A stretch of 64,000 nt of DNA from Flaviaesturariibacter aridisoli. Lineage in GTDB: Bacteria > Bacteroidota > Bacteroidia > Chitinophagales > Chitinophagaceae. The DNA is taken from NCBI RefSeq assembly GCF_004343705.1, contig NZ_SKFH01000007.1, positions 1-64,000 of the forward strand. Reading direction: 5' to 3'. A model generated the notes under the pieces. The model had not been told where the DNA came from. It ran no database searches and was given only the letters and a program-made list of their open reading frames with translations. Below are positions 9,129-17,485 of the stretch, piece after piece (within the stretch, counting starts at the first letter, position 1; the number at the start of each line of letters is the position of its first letter). A program made the position numbers and the translations under genes.

Positions 9129-10100
9129 TTAATGTCCGTGGCCGTCGCCACCTGCTGCGGGCGGGGGCGGCGGGGGCATAGCGGCGCGGGGATCGGCAGT
9201 GCTCACCTCGCGGAGCTCCACGTCGAACACAAGGATCTCGTTGGGGCCGATCTTGCCACCGGGGGGCGGGTTCTCGCCATACGCCAGCGGCGACGGGATC
9301 AGCATGCGGGCCTTGTCGCCTTTCTTCAGCAGCTGGATCGCTTCATCGAAGCCTTTCAGCATCTGGCCCTGCGCCAGTTGGAACGACAGCGGCTGGGGGT
9401 GATGAAAGGCCGTGTCGATATTGGAGTCGAACACCACACCGTTGATGGTGCGGCCCGTGTAATATACGTCCACAAAATCGCCCTTCTGGGCTTTGGCGCC
9501 CGTGCCGGGTTGCGTCACCAGCACATAAACACCGGAAGGCGTCTGCTGGGCCTGGCCTGCGGAAGCACCCAGGAACTGCTGGATCTTCTGCTGGTCTTCG
9601 CGGATCTTGGCCTGGAGCTTCACATCATTTTTGAAGGCCAGCTCGCGTGTTTTGACCTCGTCGTCGTTGGCGGCCTTCTGGTCGGCAAAAATGTCCACCA
9701 CGCGGATCCGCGTGGTCAGCTTGCCCCCCTTCTGGAAGTACGGAGGAGCACCCTGGGGTGAACGGCGCAGGAAGGTGTCGACCGACTGTACCATGATGAG
9801 GCTATCGCCTTTGTGCAGCATCGGAAGAACCTCGGAAAGATCGTAGGGTTGCGTCTGGGCGGTCACCGGCATGTAAAAAGGCGTGCCGCGCTCGTAGGAG
9901 GACTGAAGTACGGAGTCCTTGTTGCCATTGGTGATTGTCACGACGTAATTAAACTTGATCCACTCGTTGTTCTTCACCTTTTGAGCGCCGCTTTGCGAGA
10001 TGATCTTGTACGGCATGCCGCCCTTCGTTTTCTTGAAATCCTTGCAGCCAGCCAGCAGGAGACCCAGCGCGGCGGCAGACAGGAGCGATTTGAAATGCAT
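9129..10100 (-). CDS. FKBP-type peptidyl-prolyl isomerase lipoprotein
   Basis: The 323-residue protein starts with a lipoprotein signal ending LLLAGC (Cys19). Its C-terminal FKBP domain has GDFVDVYYTGRTINGVVFDSN, LPxxx-like LKGFDEAIQLLKKGDKARMLIPS and AYGENPPPGGKIGPNEILVFDVEL. The N-terminal half may be a degenerate or divergent second FKBP-like region. It should act as a prolyl isomerase or chaperone at the outer membrane. The tail is Pro/Gly/His rich. The start at 10100 is chosen for the signal peptide. Confidence 0.93.
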   Translation of the reverse strand: MHFKSLLSAAALGLLLAGCKDFKKTKGGMPYKIISQSGAQKVKNNEWIKFNYVVTITNGNKDSVLQSSYERGTPFYMPVTAQTQPYDLSEVLPMLHKGDSLIMVQSVDTFLRRSPQGAPPYFQKGGKLTTRIRVVDIFADQKAANDDEVKTRELAFKNDVKLQAKIREDQQKIQQFLGASAGQAQQTPSGVYVLVTQPGTGAKAQKGDFVDVYYTGRTINGVVFDSNIDTAFHHPQPLSFQLAQGQMLKGFDEAIQLLKKGDKARMLIPSPLAYGENPPPGGKIGPNEILVFDVELREVSTADPRAAMPPPPPPAAGGDGHGH

Positions 10101-10111
10101 GTATGAATGGT

Positions 10112-11122
10112 TTATTGTAAAAGCGAACTGTTTTGACCAATGGCTTCGCGGAAGCGGCGCACCGTGTCGGTGAGCGATGCGCTGTCGCGGCCGCCGGCGG
10201 CGTTGAAGTGGCCGCCGCCCTCGAACCAGGTCCGCGCAAAGGTATTGCAATCGAAGGTTCCCTTACTGCGGAAGGACCACTTGCGCTCTTCGTCGCGGTC
10301 GATGCAAAGCCCTACGAGCTTGATGCCCTGTATGGACAACGGGTAGTTGACGAGCCCTTCGGTGTCGCCGGTCTTGATATCGAACTTGAGGAGATCGGCT
10401 TTCGGGATCGTGATGAGCGCCGTGTTGAGCTCGTAAATCACTTCCATACGGTTCATCAGCACATGGCCGAGAAAGCGCAGGCGGTTTTCAAGGTAGTTGT
10501 CGTAGAGCGCTTCGTGCACGCGGGTATGATCGAGTCCGCACTCCTTGAGCTTCGCCACCATATGGTGCGTGGCGGCATGCGTGGAAGAAAAGCGGAACGA
10601 ACCCGTATCGGCTACGACGCCGGCATAGAGGCATTCGGCCACCTGGAGGTTGATCTTGTCGGCATGACCCGAGCCTACGATGAAATCGTACACCATTTCA
10701 CAGGTAGAGCTCTTGGAGGTATCAGATACACCATATGTGAACATTTGCTCATCGGGTTCCTGGTGGTGGTCGATGAGCACCTTCACGCAGGGGAGCGCCG
10801 ATAGCTTCGGGGCCATCGTTTTGGTGCGGCCCATGTGGTTGAAATCAAGGCAAAAAAGCCAGTCGGCACTGTCGAGCCACTCGTCGGACTGTTTGCGGAG
10901 CAGCTCGTAATCGAGCACCGCGCGCGCGCCCGGCATCCAGTCTACCCAGCGGGCCCAGTTGGTGGGCGAAATGACCTGCACGGTATGCCCCAGCTGCACC
11001 AGGAAGTGGTACAGTCCAAGGGTAGAGCCCATCGCGTCGGCGTCGGGCTTCTGGTGCATCGTGATGGCTATGCGGCGGGACGGACCTGCCAGCTGGGAGT
11101 AGATTTCAGAGATCGGCTGCAT
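10112..11122 (-). CDS. DHH-DHHA1 phosphoesterase (NrnA-like)
   Basis: The 336-residue protein has the DHH metal motifs HQKPDADAMGS (Asp27, Asp29) and LIDHHQEPD, and the C-terminal DHHA1 motif GGGHFNAAGG. NrnA-type enzymes degrade nanoRNA and dephosphorylate 3'-phosphoadenosine 5'-phosphate. It lies 11 bp upstream of the FKBP gene, so the two probably form an operon. Confidence 0.93.
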   Translation of the reverse strand: MQPISEIYSQLAGPSRRIAITMHQKPDADAMGSTLGLYHFLVQLGHTVQVISPTNWARWVDWMPGARAVLDYELLRKQSDEWLDSADWLFCLDFNHMGRTKTMAPKLSALPCVKVLIDHHQEPDEQMFTYGVSDTSKSSTCEMVYDFIVGSGHADKINLQVAECLYAGVVADTGSFRFSSTHAATHHMVAKLKECGLDHTRVHEALYDNYLENRLRFLGHVLMNRMEVIYELNTALITIPKADLLKFDIKTGDTEGLVNYPLSIQGIKLVGLCIDRDEERKWSFRSKGTFDCNTFARTWFEGGGHFNAAGGRDSASLTDTVRRFREAIGQNSSLLQ

Positions 11123-11193
11123 AAAGAAGCGGCAAACCTAAGGCATTTCCTGCAACACAACGCCCAATTAACAGCGTCCGTACCGCGTCACCG

Positions 11194-12639
11194 CTACAGC
11201 CCTACGGTCTTGATCAGCGTTCCTTTGGACACGTTGTCCGTGAGCTGCATTCCGTTCAGGATCGACAGCTCCTCGAGGCGCGCTTCGGGTGTACCGAGGG
11301 CGGTAAGCACCTGCCGCAGCGTGCCGCCGGTATTGGCGGTGCGCAGGCGTACGCGCTCAGGCCTGCGGTTCAATTTATTGGCGTCGGTGAGTGTGCGGAA
11401 TCCTTCCATGACCGAGGCGAACTGGCCCTCGTAAGCCGGGTAGTCGGCCGCGGACGTGACCCCGATCAGGTGGTAGATCGCGTTGTTGTATTGAATGAAA
11501 TACGACAGCGTACGGATGACGCCACCGCCCTGCTGTTGCTGGTCGGCCACTACGATCTGGGCCGGGAGGCCGTTAACCGTAGAAGTACGGGAGCTGCGCG
11601 CGGTGAGCTGGTATTTCTGGAGCTGGGCGGTGGCGGCTTCCTGGAGGTTGGCGCCCGCGGCCAGCGTCAGGATCATGAGGGCTTTGCCGTCCTGCGGCGC
11701 CATCTGGAACTGTTGCGGCGTATTCTGCGTTTGCCAGCCCTGGGGTACCGGGAACTGGAACTTCAGGTCGGGGTGGTAGAAAGCGCCCGCTTCCACAAAG
11801 CCCTGGCGCGGGTCGGCGCCGTAGATGATGCCTTCCAGGCGGCGCAGGTACGAGTCGCGGTTCACCTTGAGGTTGGCCGTGTTGCCGGTCTTCTGCTGCC
11901 ATTGGTTCGCCAGCTCGTTCACGGTCACGTAGCGGTCGCCCGGGTCGGGGTGAGTGCTCAGCAGCGGGGGCAGAGCCTGGCCGCCGTGCGATTGCGTTTC
12001 GCGCTTCAGCGTCTGGAAGAATTCCGCCATGCGGTGTGCGTCGTAGCCGAGCTTGGTGGAGTATTCCACGCCGAGCTCATCGGCCTGGCGCTCGTCGTCG
12101 CGGCTGAATTTGAGGAGCAGGAGCCCCAGGCCCTGGGAGGCCTGCTCGGCAAATTGCCCGAGGTTGGGGTTGATGATAACGCCGGCGATGATGCCGACCT
12201 GTCCGAGGATCTGGTTGCGCTGCTGGATCACCGAGTGGCGGGCGGTCACGTGGCCGGTTTCGTGGCCAAGCACGCCTTCCATCTGCGCCTCGTCGTTGAA
12301 ATAGGCCATGATACCCCGGGTGAAATATACGTAGCCGCCGGGGGTGGCGAAGGCGTTGATGACATCCGAGTCGAGGATCTTGTAGCTCCATTGCAGGCCA
12401 GGACGGTGACTCACGGCGGCAACGGCCTGTCCGCGCTCACGGAAGTAGCGCTGCAGGGCGCTGTCGGGGTATACCCCGAACTGCGCCGTGATCTGCGGGT
12501 CGGCATCGGCGCCCTGCTGGATCTCGGAGGCTTCGGAGGTGAATACGACCTGCTTTTTGCCCGTAACGGGGTTGCGGGCGCAGGAGTGCATAAAAGCGAC
12601 GGCTGCGGCAAAGGAGCCAAATAGGAATAGACGTTTCAT
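11194..12639 (-). CDS. M48-family metallopeptidase lipoprotein with C-terminal extension
   Basis: The 481-residue protein has a signal peptide with a possible lipobox ending at Cys20, the zinc motif HETGH at residues 126-130, and a downstream ERQADELG segment that supplies the third ligand. This is the BepA/M48C layout, used for outer-membrane protein quality control. The tail (about residues 300-481) resembles the small-domain extensions of M48 lipoproteins. The start at 12639 is chosen because MKRLFLFGSF begins the signal. Confidence 0.92.
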   Translation of the reverse strand: MKRLFLFGSFAAAVAFMHSCARNPVTGKKQVVFTSEASEIQQGADADPQITAQFGVYPDSALQRYFRERGQAVAAVSHRPGLQWSYKILDSDVINAFATPGGYVYFTRGIMAYFNDEAQMEGVLGHETGHVTARHSVIQQRNQILGQVGIIAGVIINPNLGQFAEQASQGLGLLLLKFSRDDERQADELGVEYSTKLGYDAHRMAEFFQTLKRETQSHGGQALPPLLSTHPDPGDRYVTVNELANQWQQKTGNTANLKVNRDSYLRRLEGIIYGADPRQGFVEAGAFYHPDLKFQFPVPQGWQTQNTPQQFQMAPQDGKALMILTLAAGANLQEAATAQLQKYQLTARSSRTSTVNGLPAQIVVADQQQQGGGVIRTLSYFIQYNNAIYHLIGVTSAADYPAYEGQFASVMEGFRTLTDANKLNRRPERVRLRTANTGGTLRQVLTALGTPEARLEELSILNGMQLTDNVSKGTLIKTVGL

Positions 12640-12681
12640 AAATGCTTCGTTGAGGAATGTCATTCAAAAACTGAGCCGTAC

Positions 12682-12689
12682 CAAATATA
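12682..12689 (-). promoter_or_regulatory. -7 promoter element (TATATTTG) for the M48 gene
   Basis: An exact TAnnTTTG match on the minus strand lies 43 bp upstream of the M48 start. It is back to back with the ndk promoter. Confidence 0.6.
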
Positions 12690-12702
12690 GAGGCCGCACC
12701 CC

Positions 12703-12710
12703 TATCTTTG
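12703..12710 (+). promoter_or_regulatory. -7 promoter element (TATCTTTG) for ndk
   Basis: An exact TAnnTTTG match ends 18 bp before the ndk ATG, giving a short leader. Confidence 0.65.
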
Positions 12711-12728
12711 CGCGGCAAAACACAGAAT

Positions 12729-13145
12729 ATGAGCAACCGCACGTTTACGATGATCAAGCCCGACGCCATGCGCAATGGCCATGCCGGCGCTATCCTGGAC
12801 CAAATCATTAAAGCCGGCTTCCGCGTGGTGGCCCTGAAGCAAACGAAGCTGAGCCTTGACCGGGCCGGCGAGTTCTACGCCGTGCACAAAGAACGCCCCT
12901 TCTATGGTGAGCTGACCGAGTTCATGAGCAGCGGTGTGATCATCGCGGCCATCCTCGAGAAAGACAACGCCGTAGCAGACTTCCGCAAGCTGATCGGCGC
13001 TACCAACCCGGCCCAGGCCGAGGAAGGCACGATCCGTAAGAACTTTGCTACCTCCGTCGGCGAGAACGCCGTACACGGTTCCGATTCCGACGAAAACGCC
13101 AAGATCGAGGGCGACTTCTTCTTCTCCGGTCTCGAGCAGTTCTGA
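12729..13145 (+). CDS. ndk: nucleoside diphosphate kinase
   Basis: Ndk transfers the gamma-phosphate of ATP to nucleoside diphosphates. The 138-residue protein starts [13 protein letters not shown]. The phospho-accepting His116 lies in NAVHGSDS, and the length is typical. The ATG at 12729 is preferred because an upstream in-frame ATG would add seven non-family residues and sit on the promoter. Confidence 0.98.
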   Translation: MSNRTFTMIKPDAMRNGHAGAILDQIIKAGFRVVALKQTKLSLDRAGEFYAVHKERPFYGELTEFMSSGVIIAAILEKDNAVADFRKLIGATNPAQAEEGTIRKNFATSVGENAVHGSDSDENAKIEGDFFFSGLEQF

Positions 13146-13176
13146 GCCCCCTGTCCCCCAAAGGGGGCACTTAGGT
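13145..13176 (+). repeat. GCCCCCTGTCCCCC palindromic repeat abutting the ndk stop
   Basis: The repeat is GCCCCCTGTCCCCC, a short spacer, then GGGGGCACTTAG. It starts directly at the TGA stop of ndk. The same unit occurs at six other places in the window. Confidence 0.8.
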
Positions 13177-13222
13177 TGAAATGTCCTTACGACTTCAACC
13201 TTACGGTAGATCGATACTAATC

Positions 13223-13255
13223 AAAGCCCCGGATCGCTTCGCAATCCGGGGCTTT
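13223..13255 (+). terminator. ndk terminator
   Basis: A 12-bp stem (aaagccccggat/atccggggcttt) with a 9-nt loop is followed by a T-rich tract. Confidence 0.85.
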
Positions 13256-13261
13256 TCTATT

Positions 13262-13297
13262 CCCCTTCCTCTCGGGAAGGGGTTAGGGGATGGGCTA
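13262..13297 (-). repeat. second palindromic repeat class abutting the TraB stop
   Basis: The sequence ccccttcc-tctc-gggaagggg with ggttaggggatggg runs directly into the stop codon of the leftward TraB gene. On the minus strand it reads TAG followed by CCCATCCCCTAACCCC. Confidence 0.65.
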
Positions 13298-14212
13298 GAG
13301 ATTTTTCTCTAGTTTCTTCAGCATATTGTTGGCCACGGGCTCCACGGTATAGCCGGCATTGCGCAGCAGGCTAAGTACGCCGCGGTCGCCGGGAAGGTGC
13401 CCCGCTCCTACTGCCGCTACGATGGGATGGTCGGGCATCAGCGTTGACAGCTTCGTCACCCAGTCCACGTTGCGGCGGTACAGCAGCAGCTCCATGTATT
13501 GCTCCATGGTGGCGTTCTCTTTTTTGGTGATCGATTCCAGCTGGTCGAGGCGCTGGTTCACGTACGCCTGCATCATCAGCTCGAAACCCTTGCGTCCCTC
13601 ACCCTTACCGTAGTTCCTTACGTAGTCAACCAGTTGCTGCGCCTGGAGGCGGTAAGGAATCGAATCGAATATGCTCATCTGGAAGGCCATCGTTTCCAGC
13701 CCGCGTACGCCCACGTGCTGCTGGCGGGCTTCCACCATGATCAGCTGCTCCATCCCGATGGGGTTCGAGCAGGCCATATCGGCTTCCATAATGGCCGATG
13801 CAGCGAGCATGGGCTTGAATTTTTCCAGCATCGTAAAGGGGATCATCCCCGGCTTGTCGCTGAAAAACGTTTTGACCGAATCGTAGGCGGAGCGTGAAAG
13901 CAGGTCGGCCAGCGTGGTGTCGCCGGTCATTTTCATCTTGCTCATGATGCTCATGAGTTCCTGCATATTTTCCATATCGAGCTCCAGGTACACATAATCG
14001 GAGCGCTTGATGGCATCGCGGAGGCTATCGCTAAGATCGATCTGCGTTGCGCACAGCATATGCATGGTGCCAAAAAGATAAGAGGGTTGCTTGAGGTCTT
14101 TGCCGGAAACCCGCCAGAGGAGCGTGTTTTCGTCCGCCGCTGCTTCACGCGATTGCGCGTGCGCGCTGCCTGCCGCCACCAGCAGCAGGAGAGCCAGTAA
14201 GATGTTTTTCAT
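13295..14212 (-). CDS. TraB/GumN-family protein
   Basis: The 305-residue secreted protein has a signal peptide (residues 1-19), the GTMH motif at 48-51, a central helical region and a C-terminal GAGHLPGDRGV motif. Those paired His motifs define the TraB/GumN family, thought to be metal-dependent peptidases (Tiki-like), though bacterial substrates are mostly unknown. Confidence 0.9.
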   Translation of the reverse strand: MKNILLALLLLVAAGSAHAQSREAAADENTLLWRVSGKDLKQPSYLFGTMHMLCATQIDLSDSLRDAIKRSDYVYLELDMENMQELMSIMSKMKMTGDTTLADLLSRSAYDSVKTFFSDKPGMIPFTMLEKFKPMLAASAIMEADMACSNPIGMEQLIMVEARQQHVGVRGLETMAFQMSIFDSIPYRLQAQQLVDYVRNYGKGEGRKGFELMMQAYVNQRLDQLESITKKENATMEQYMELLLYRRNVDWVTKLSTLMPDHPIVAAVGAGHLPGDRGVLSLLRNAGYTVEPVANNMLKKLEKNL

Positions 14213-14317
14213 GTTTCTTGTCTTTGGGTTAGCGGCAGGCGGACGCGGGTGCGGTGGATCATCCCCAGGTGCGACGAGCGGCAGATTCTTAGGTAGTAAG
14301 ACAAGGGAAGTGCCAAA

Positions 14318-14434
14318 GTCGTGAGGCGTGAGGCGTCAGTTGCTTTCGCCCGTAACGAAAGAACGGATGCCGAAGGCATCCGTTCTTTTTAACCGCGCAC
14401 GAGCGCTCACGGCTCACGCCGGACGCCTCACGAC
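14318..14434. repeat. nested inverted repeat at the ubiD-family 3' end
   Basis: Outer arms gtcgtgaggcgt (14318-14329) and acgcctcacgac (14423-14434) are perfect reverse complements. The right arm contains the stop codon of the UbiD-family gene. A perfect 12-bp terminator hairpin sits inside (14360-14386). Confidence 0.7.
14360..14390. terminator. terminator downstream of the UbiD-family gene
   Basis: The hairpin agaacggatgcc-gaa-ggcatccgttct is perfect, with a T run on the plus side and a T-rich tract on the minus side. Confidence 0.8.
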
Positions 14435-16344
14435 GCTACGGCCTCTTCGCCGTACATCTGGGCGCGGAAGCGCAGCGACGGCGACGATAGGAAAGGCCCG
14501 ATGCCGAGCTTTTCCCACTTCGCGTCGACGGAGCGGATCGTTGCTTCGTCAGCCACGATGATGTTGGGCCAGTCGCGGCCGAAGCCGTCGAGTTCCGCGG
14601 TCTTGCGGGTGCCGTCCATGCCCAGGCAGGCCGTGCGGTGGCCGGAGTCGGAGGATGCGCTTCCCTCGTACAGAAACGAATCGCGGCGCGGATCGAGGTT
14701 GTTGCAAAAGCGCCAGAGGGCCACGCCGAGGTCGGCGGCGTCGACGTTGTGCTCGATGTACAGAATGAGCTTTACCCCTTCGAGTTCGCTGTGCGCCGCC
14801 AGGCGCCCGTGCAACTCGCGGAGCTGGTTGGGACGTTCCTTTTCCACCGACAGTAGTAATACGGGAATATCCTGCTGAAGCAAGTCGGCATTGACCGATT
14901 TCACTTCGGGAAAATCGCGCGGTATGAACGACAGGTCGCGCGAGGTTTGGGCGAAAACGTAGCGGTCGTCGACCTCCTCATCGTGCTTGGCGGTACCGTC
15001 GAGGCACATCTTGCCGCCGTAGCCAAGCTTGCTGCAGCTGTGGTCGAGGACGTCCATCGGGCCCTGCGAAAAATAGATGTCCGTCGCGGGGTTAAGGTTG
15101 CGGAAAACGTATTGCGCGAGTGTTTTGTAATCCTGGATGGGTGTGCCCTCGTCGGTGAGCACGAGGATCTTGTTGAACATCATCTGGCCGGCGCCCCACA
15201 TGGCGTTCATCACCTTTTGTCCTTGCCCGGCATAGTCTTTCCTGATCTGCGCGATGACCAGGTTGTGGGCCACGCCTTCCACGGGCATGTCCATGTCCAC
15301 GATCTCGGGAATGAGCGTCATCTTCATCGGCGCCAGGAAGATGCGTTCGGAAGCCTTGATCAGCCAGGCGTCCTCCTGCGGCGGAATGCCCACGATGGTG
15401 GCCGGATACACCGCGTTTTTGCGGTGCGTGATGGCCGTTACGTGAAAACGCGGGTACCAATCGGGCAGCGAATAGTAACCCGTATGATCGCCGAAGGGAC
15501 CTTCCCAGATCATTTCTTCCGACGGGTCCACATAGCCTTCAATGATGATATCGGCATCGGCCGGCACTTCGATCTCGGGCTGTGTAAGACAGCGCACGAG
15601 CTCCACTTTCTTCTTACGGAGAAAGCCGGCCAGCATGTATTCATCCACGTTATCGGGCAGCGGCGCCGTAGCCGAATAGGCATAGGCCGGATCGCCGCCG
15701 AGCGCCACGGCCACGGGCATTTTCTTCCCGAGTTTCTTGTATTCGTTGAAATGACGCGCAGACACCTTGTGCTTGTGCCAGTGCATCCCCGTCAGCGTTT
15801 TGTCGAACACCTGCATGCGGTACATGCCCACGTTGCGGATACCGGTATGCGGGTCCTTGGTGTGAATGACGGGCAGCGTAACGAAGGGACCGCCGTCTTT
15901 CGGCCAGCAGGTGATCACGGGCAGCTTCGTCATATCGGGATCGAGCATTACCACTTGCTGGCAGTCGCCGCGGCCGCTGCGTACTTTGGGCATCCAGCCC
16001 GAAAACTCGGCGAGGCGCGGCAGCATGCGGAGCTTTTCCATCATACCCTCCTTGGGCGACGAAAGCATCTTGAAGAGGCCTTCGATCTCGCGGGCCACGT
16101 CGTCGAGCTTTTGCACGCCGAGGGCAAGGCACATCCGCCTTTCCGATCCATATGCATTCATCAGCACCGGGAAATCATAGCCCGTGTTTTCGAAAAGCAG
16201 GGCCTTGCCGCCGCCTTCCGTCTTCGACATACGATCGGTGATCTCGGCGATCTCCAGCTTAGGGTCCACATAGGTTTTGATGCGGAGCAGCTCGCCTTCA
16301 CGTTCAAGGATCTCGATGAAGTGCTGCAGGTTCTTAAATGCCAT
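14428..16344 (-). CDS. UbiD-family decarboxylase (menaquinone-type)
   Basis: The 638-residue protein belongs to the UbiD prenylated-FMN decarboxylases. Visible blocks include GPFGDHTGYYS, PPQEDAWLIKASERIF and HNLVIAQIRKDYAGQGQKVM. It is longer than E. coli UbiD (about 497), like Bacteroidota enzymes assigned to menaquinone synthesis. The start MAFKNLQ at 16344 is chosen because an upstream in-frame ATG would translate a dispersed palindromic repeat. Its substrate is inferred from family membership. Confidence 0.9.
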   Translation of the reverse strand: MAFKNLQHFIEILEREGELLRIKTYVDPKLEIAEITDRMSKTEGGGKALLFENTGYDFPVLMNAYGSERRMCLALGVQKLDDVAREIEGLFKMLSSPKEGMMEKLRMLPRLAEFSGWMPKVRSGRGDCQQVVMLDPDMTKLPVITCWPKDGGPFVTLPVIHTKDPHTGIRNVGMYRMQVFDKTLTGMHWHKHKVSARHFNEYKKLGKKMPVAVALGGDPAYAYSATAPLPDNVDEYMLAGFLRKKKVELVRCLTQPEIEVPADADIIIEGYVDPSEEMIWEGPFGDHTGYYSLPDWYPRFHVTAITHRKNAVYPATIVGIPPQEDAWLIKASERIFLAPMKMTLIPEIVDMDMPVEGVAHNLVIAQIRKDYAGQGQKVMNAMWGAGQMMFNKILVLTDEGTPIQDYKTLAQYVFRNLNPATDIYFSQGPMDVLDHSCSKLGYGGKMCLDGTAKHDEEVDDRYVFAQTSRDLSFIPRDFPEVKSVNADLLQQDIPVLLLSVEKERPNQLRELHGRLAAHSELEGVKLILYIEHNVDAADLGVALWRFCNNLDPRRDSFLYEGSASSDSGHRTACLGMDGTRKTAELDGFGRDWPNIIVADEATIRSVDAKWEKLGIGPFLSSPSLRFRAQMYGEEAVAS

Positions 16345-16355
16345 ACTGCAAAGGT

Positions 16356-16390
16356 AGCCCCCTGTCCCCCGAAGGGGCAACGAAGGCGGG
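16356..16390 (+). repeat. GCCCCCTGTCCCCC repeat upstream of the UbiD-family start
   Basis: A copy of the dispersed palindromic unit with a diverged 3' half. It lies 11 bp upstream of the UbiD-family start rather than at a stop codon. Confidence 0.65.
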
Positions 16391-16426
16391 TCATTTTTAC
16401 TTTTCTTGCTATGGAAAACACGCAAA

Positions 16427-16458
16427 AAGTCCAAAGGTTGCTGCCAACCTTCGGACTT
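16427..16458 (-). terminator. terminator of the DUF6089 gene
   Basis: A 14-bp stem with one mismatch (aagtccaaaggttg/caaccttcggactt) and a 4-nt loop is followed on the minus strand by a T run. Confidence 0.75.
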
Positions 16459-16498
16459 AAAAGTGAATTACCGGAGATCGTGATACGGTCTGCCTGTA

Positions 16499-16526
16499 CG
16501 TGCCCTTTTCGGGAGACAGGGGGCCT
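16499..16526 (-). repeat. degenerate GCCCCCTGT repeat at the DUF6089 stop
   Basis: On the minus strand the TAG stop is followed directly by GCCCCCTGTCTCCCG and AAAAGGGCAC, a diverged copy of the stop-abutting unit. Confidence 0.65.
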
Positions 16527-17367
16527 ATTCTGAAACCTTCGGGCAGCCATAACGCTTCGTGCTGCCGCCACCGCTGCCGAGGCGGAACTGCAGGTGCAGG
16601 CCTGTAAAATAATAGAGGTCTTTGTTTTTCGAATTGCCCCGCATGGAACCTTTTTGCGGGTAGGCGGCGCCGGGGTCCACTTCGGGGCGGCGGAAGGCGA
16701 GCTCCACGGACTTGGCGCCGCGCGTAGCCATCAGGTCATTAGCGTCGGCATAGGTGCCGCTCACGTCGTCGATGTAATCGGTGAAGGTCTTGCGCAGTCC
16801 CAGCTCGAGGCCCAGCTGCCAGCGCTCGGTGAGGGCGTAGGTAATGCCGCCGCCGAAGGGAATGGCGAACTGCGTCAGGTGGTACGCCTTGCGGTCGGGG
16901 TATTGCTCCAGGCCCTGGCCTTCGGTGCCCAACGGCATCAGGTACCACTTCTGGCCACCCGAGTCATAGGTGTAGGGATTCATCCGGAAAACGGCCACGC
17001 CGCCGAACACATAGGGCGACCAGCGGGTGTCGTCGAGGTTGAAAAAAGTGTATTGCCCCACCAGGCTGGCTTCCACCAGTTTGCTGGCAAAGCTGAAGTT
17101 GCGCACGCGGAGTTCCTCCTTTGTATTGTAGCGATCGCTGGCTTCGAGGCCCGACAGCGTGAGGCCGGCGCGAAGGGCCAGGCGCGGCGCGAGGTCGTAC
17201 GACGCCGTGAGGCCGAAGGCGCCGCGCGCAAAGCGGCTTTGAAAAACAGAACTCTGGAGATCGCCCTGGTACTGGCTTACGCCTCCGAAGAGACCGATAC
17301 GAAGAGGCGACTGGGCAAAAGAAACGGAAAGAATAAGCAGGCCGAAGACGGTTAGCAAAGAACGCAT
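16525..17367 (-). CDS. DUF6089-type outer-membrane beta-barrel protein
   Basis: The 280-residue protein has a signal peptide (MRSLLTVFG to about residue 19) and alternating aromatic/Gly-rich strands (RIGLFGGVSQYQGDL, SPYVFGGVAVFRMNPYTYDS, FGGGITYALTERWQLGLELG), the pattern of a small outer-membrane barrel in the DUF6089 family. Function is unknown. The start at 17367 is chosen for the signal peptide. Confidence 0.85.
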   Translation of the reverse strand: MRSLLTVFGLLILSVSFAQSPLRIGLFGGVSQYQGDLQSSVFQSRFARGAFGLTASYDLAPRLALRAGLTLSGLEASDRYNTKEELRVRNFSFASKLVEASLVGQYTFFNLDDTRWSPYVFGGVAVFRMNPYTYDSGGQKWYLMPLGTEGQGLEQYPDRKAYHLTQFAIPFGGGITYALTERWQLGLELGLRKTFTDYIDDVSGTYADANDLMATRGAKSVELAFRRPEVDPGAAYPQKGSMRGNSKNKDLYYFTGLHLQFRLGSGGGSTKRYGCPKVSE

Positions 17368-17485
17368 TGAGATTGGGTGTTTTGCGCAGGTAGGCAAATT
17401 TGGGACCGCTTTTGTCCTTTCATCATATTAACAGCAGAGTGACGGCACTTTGACCTATTTTGTAGCCTTCAACACTCAAAATCTT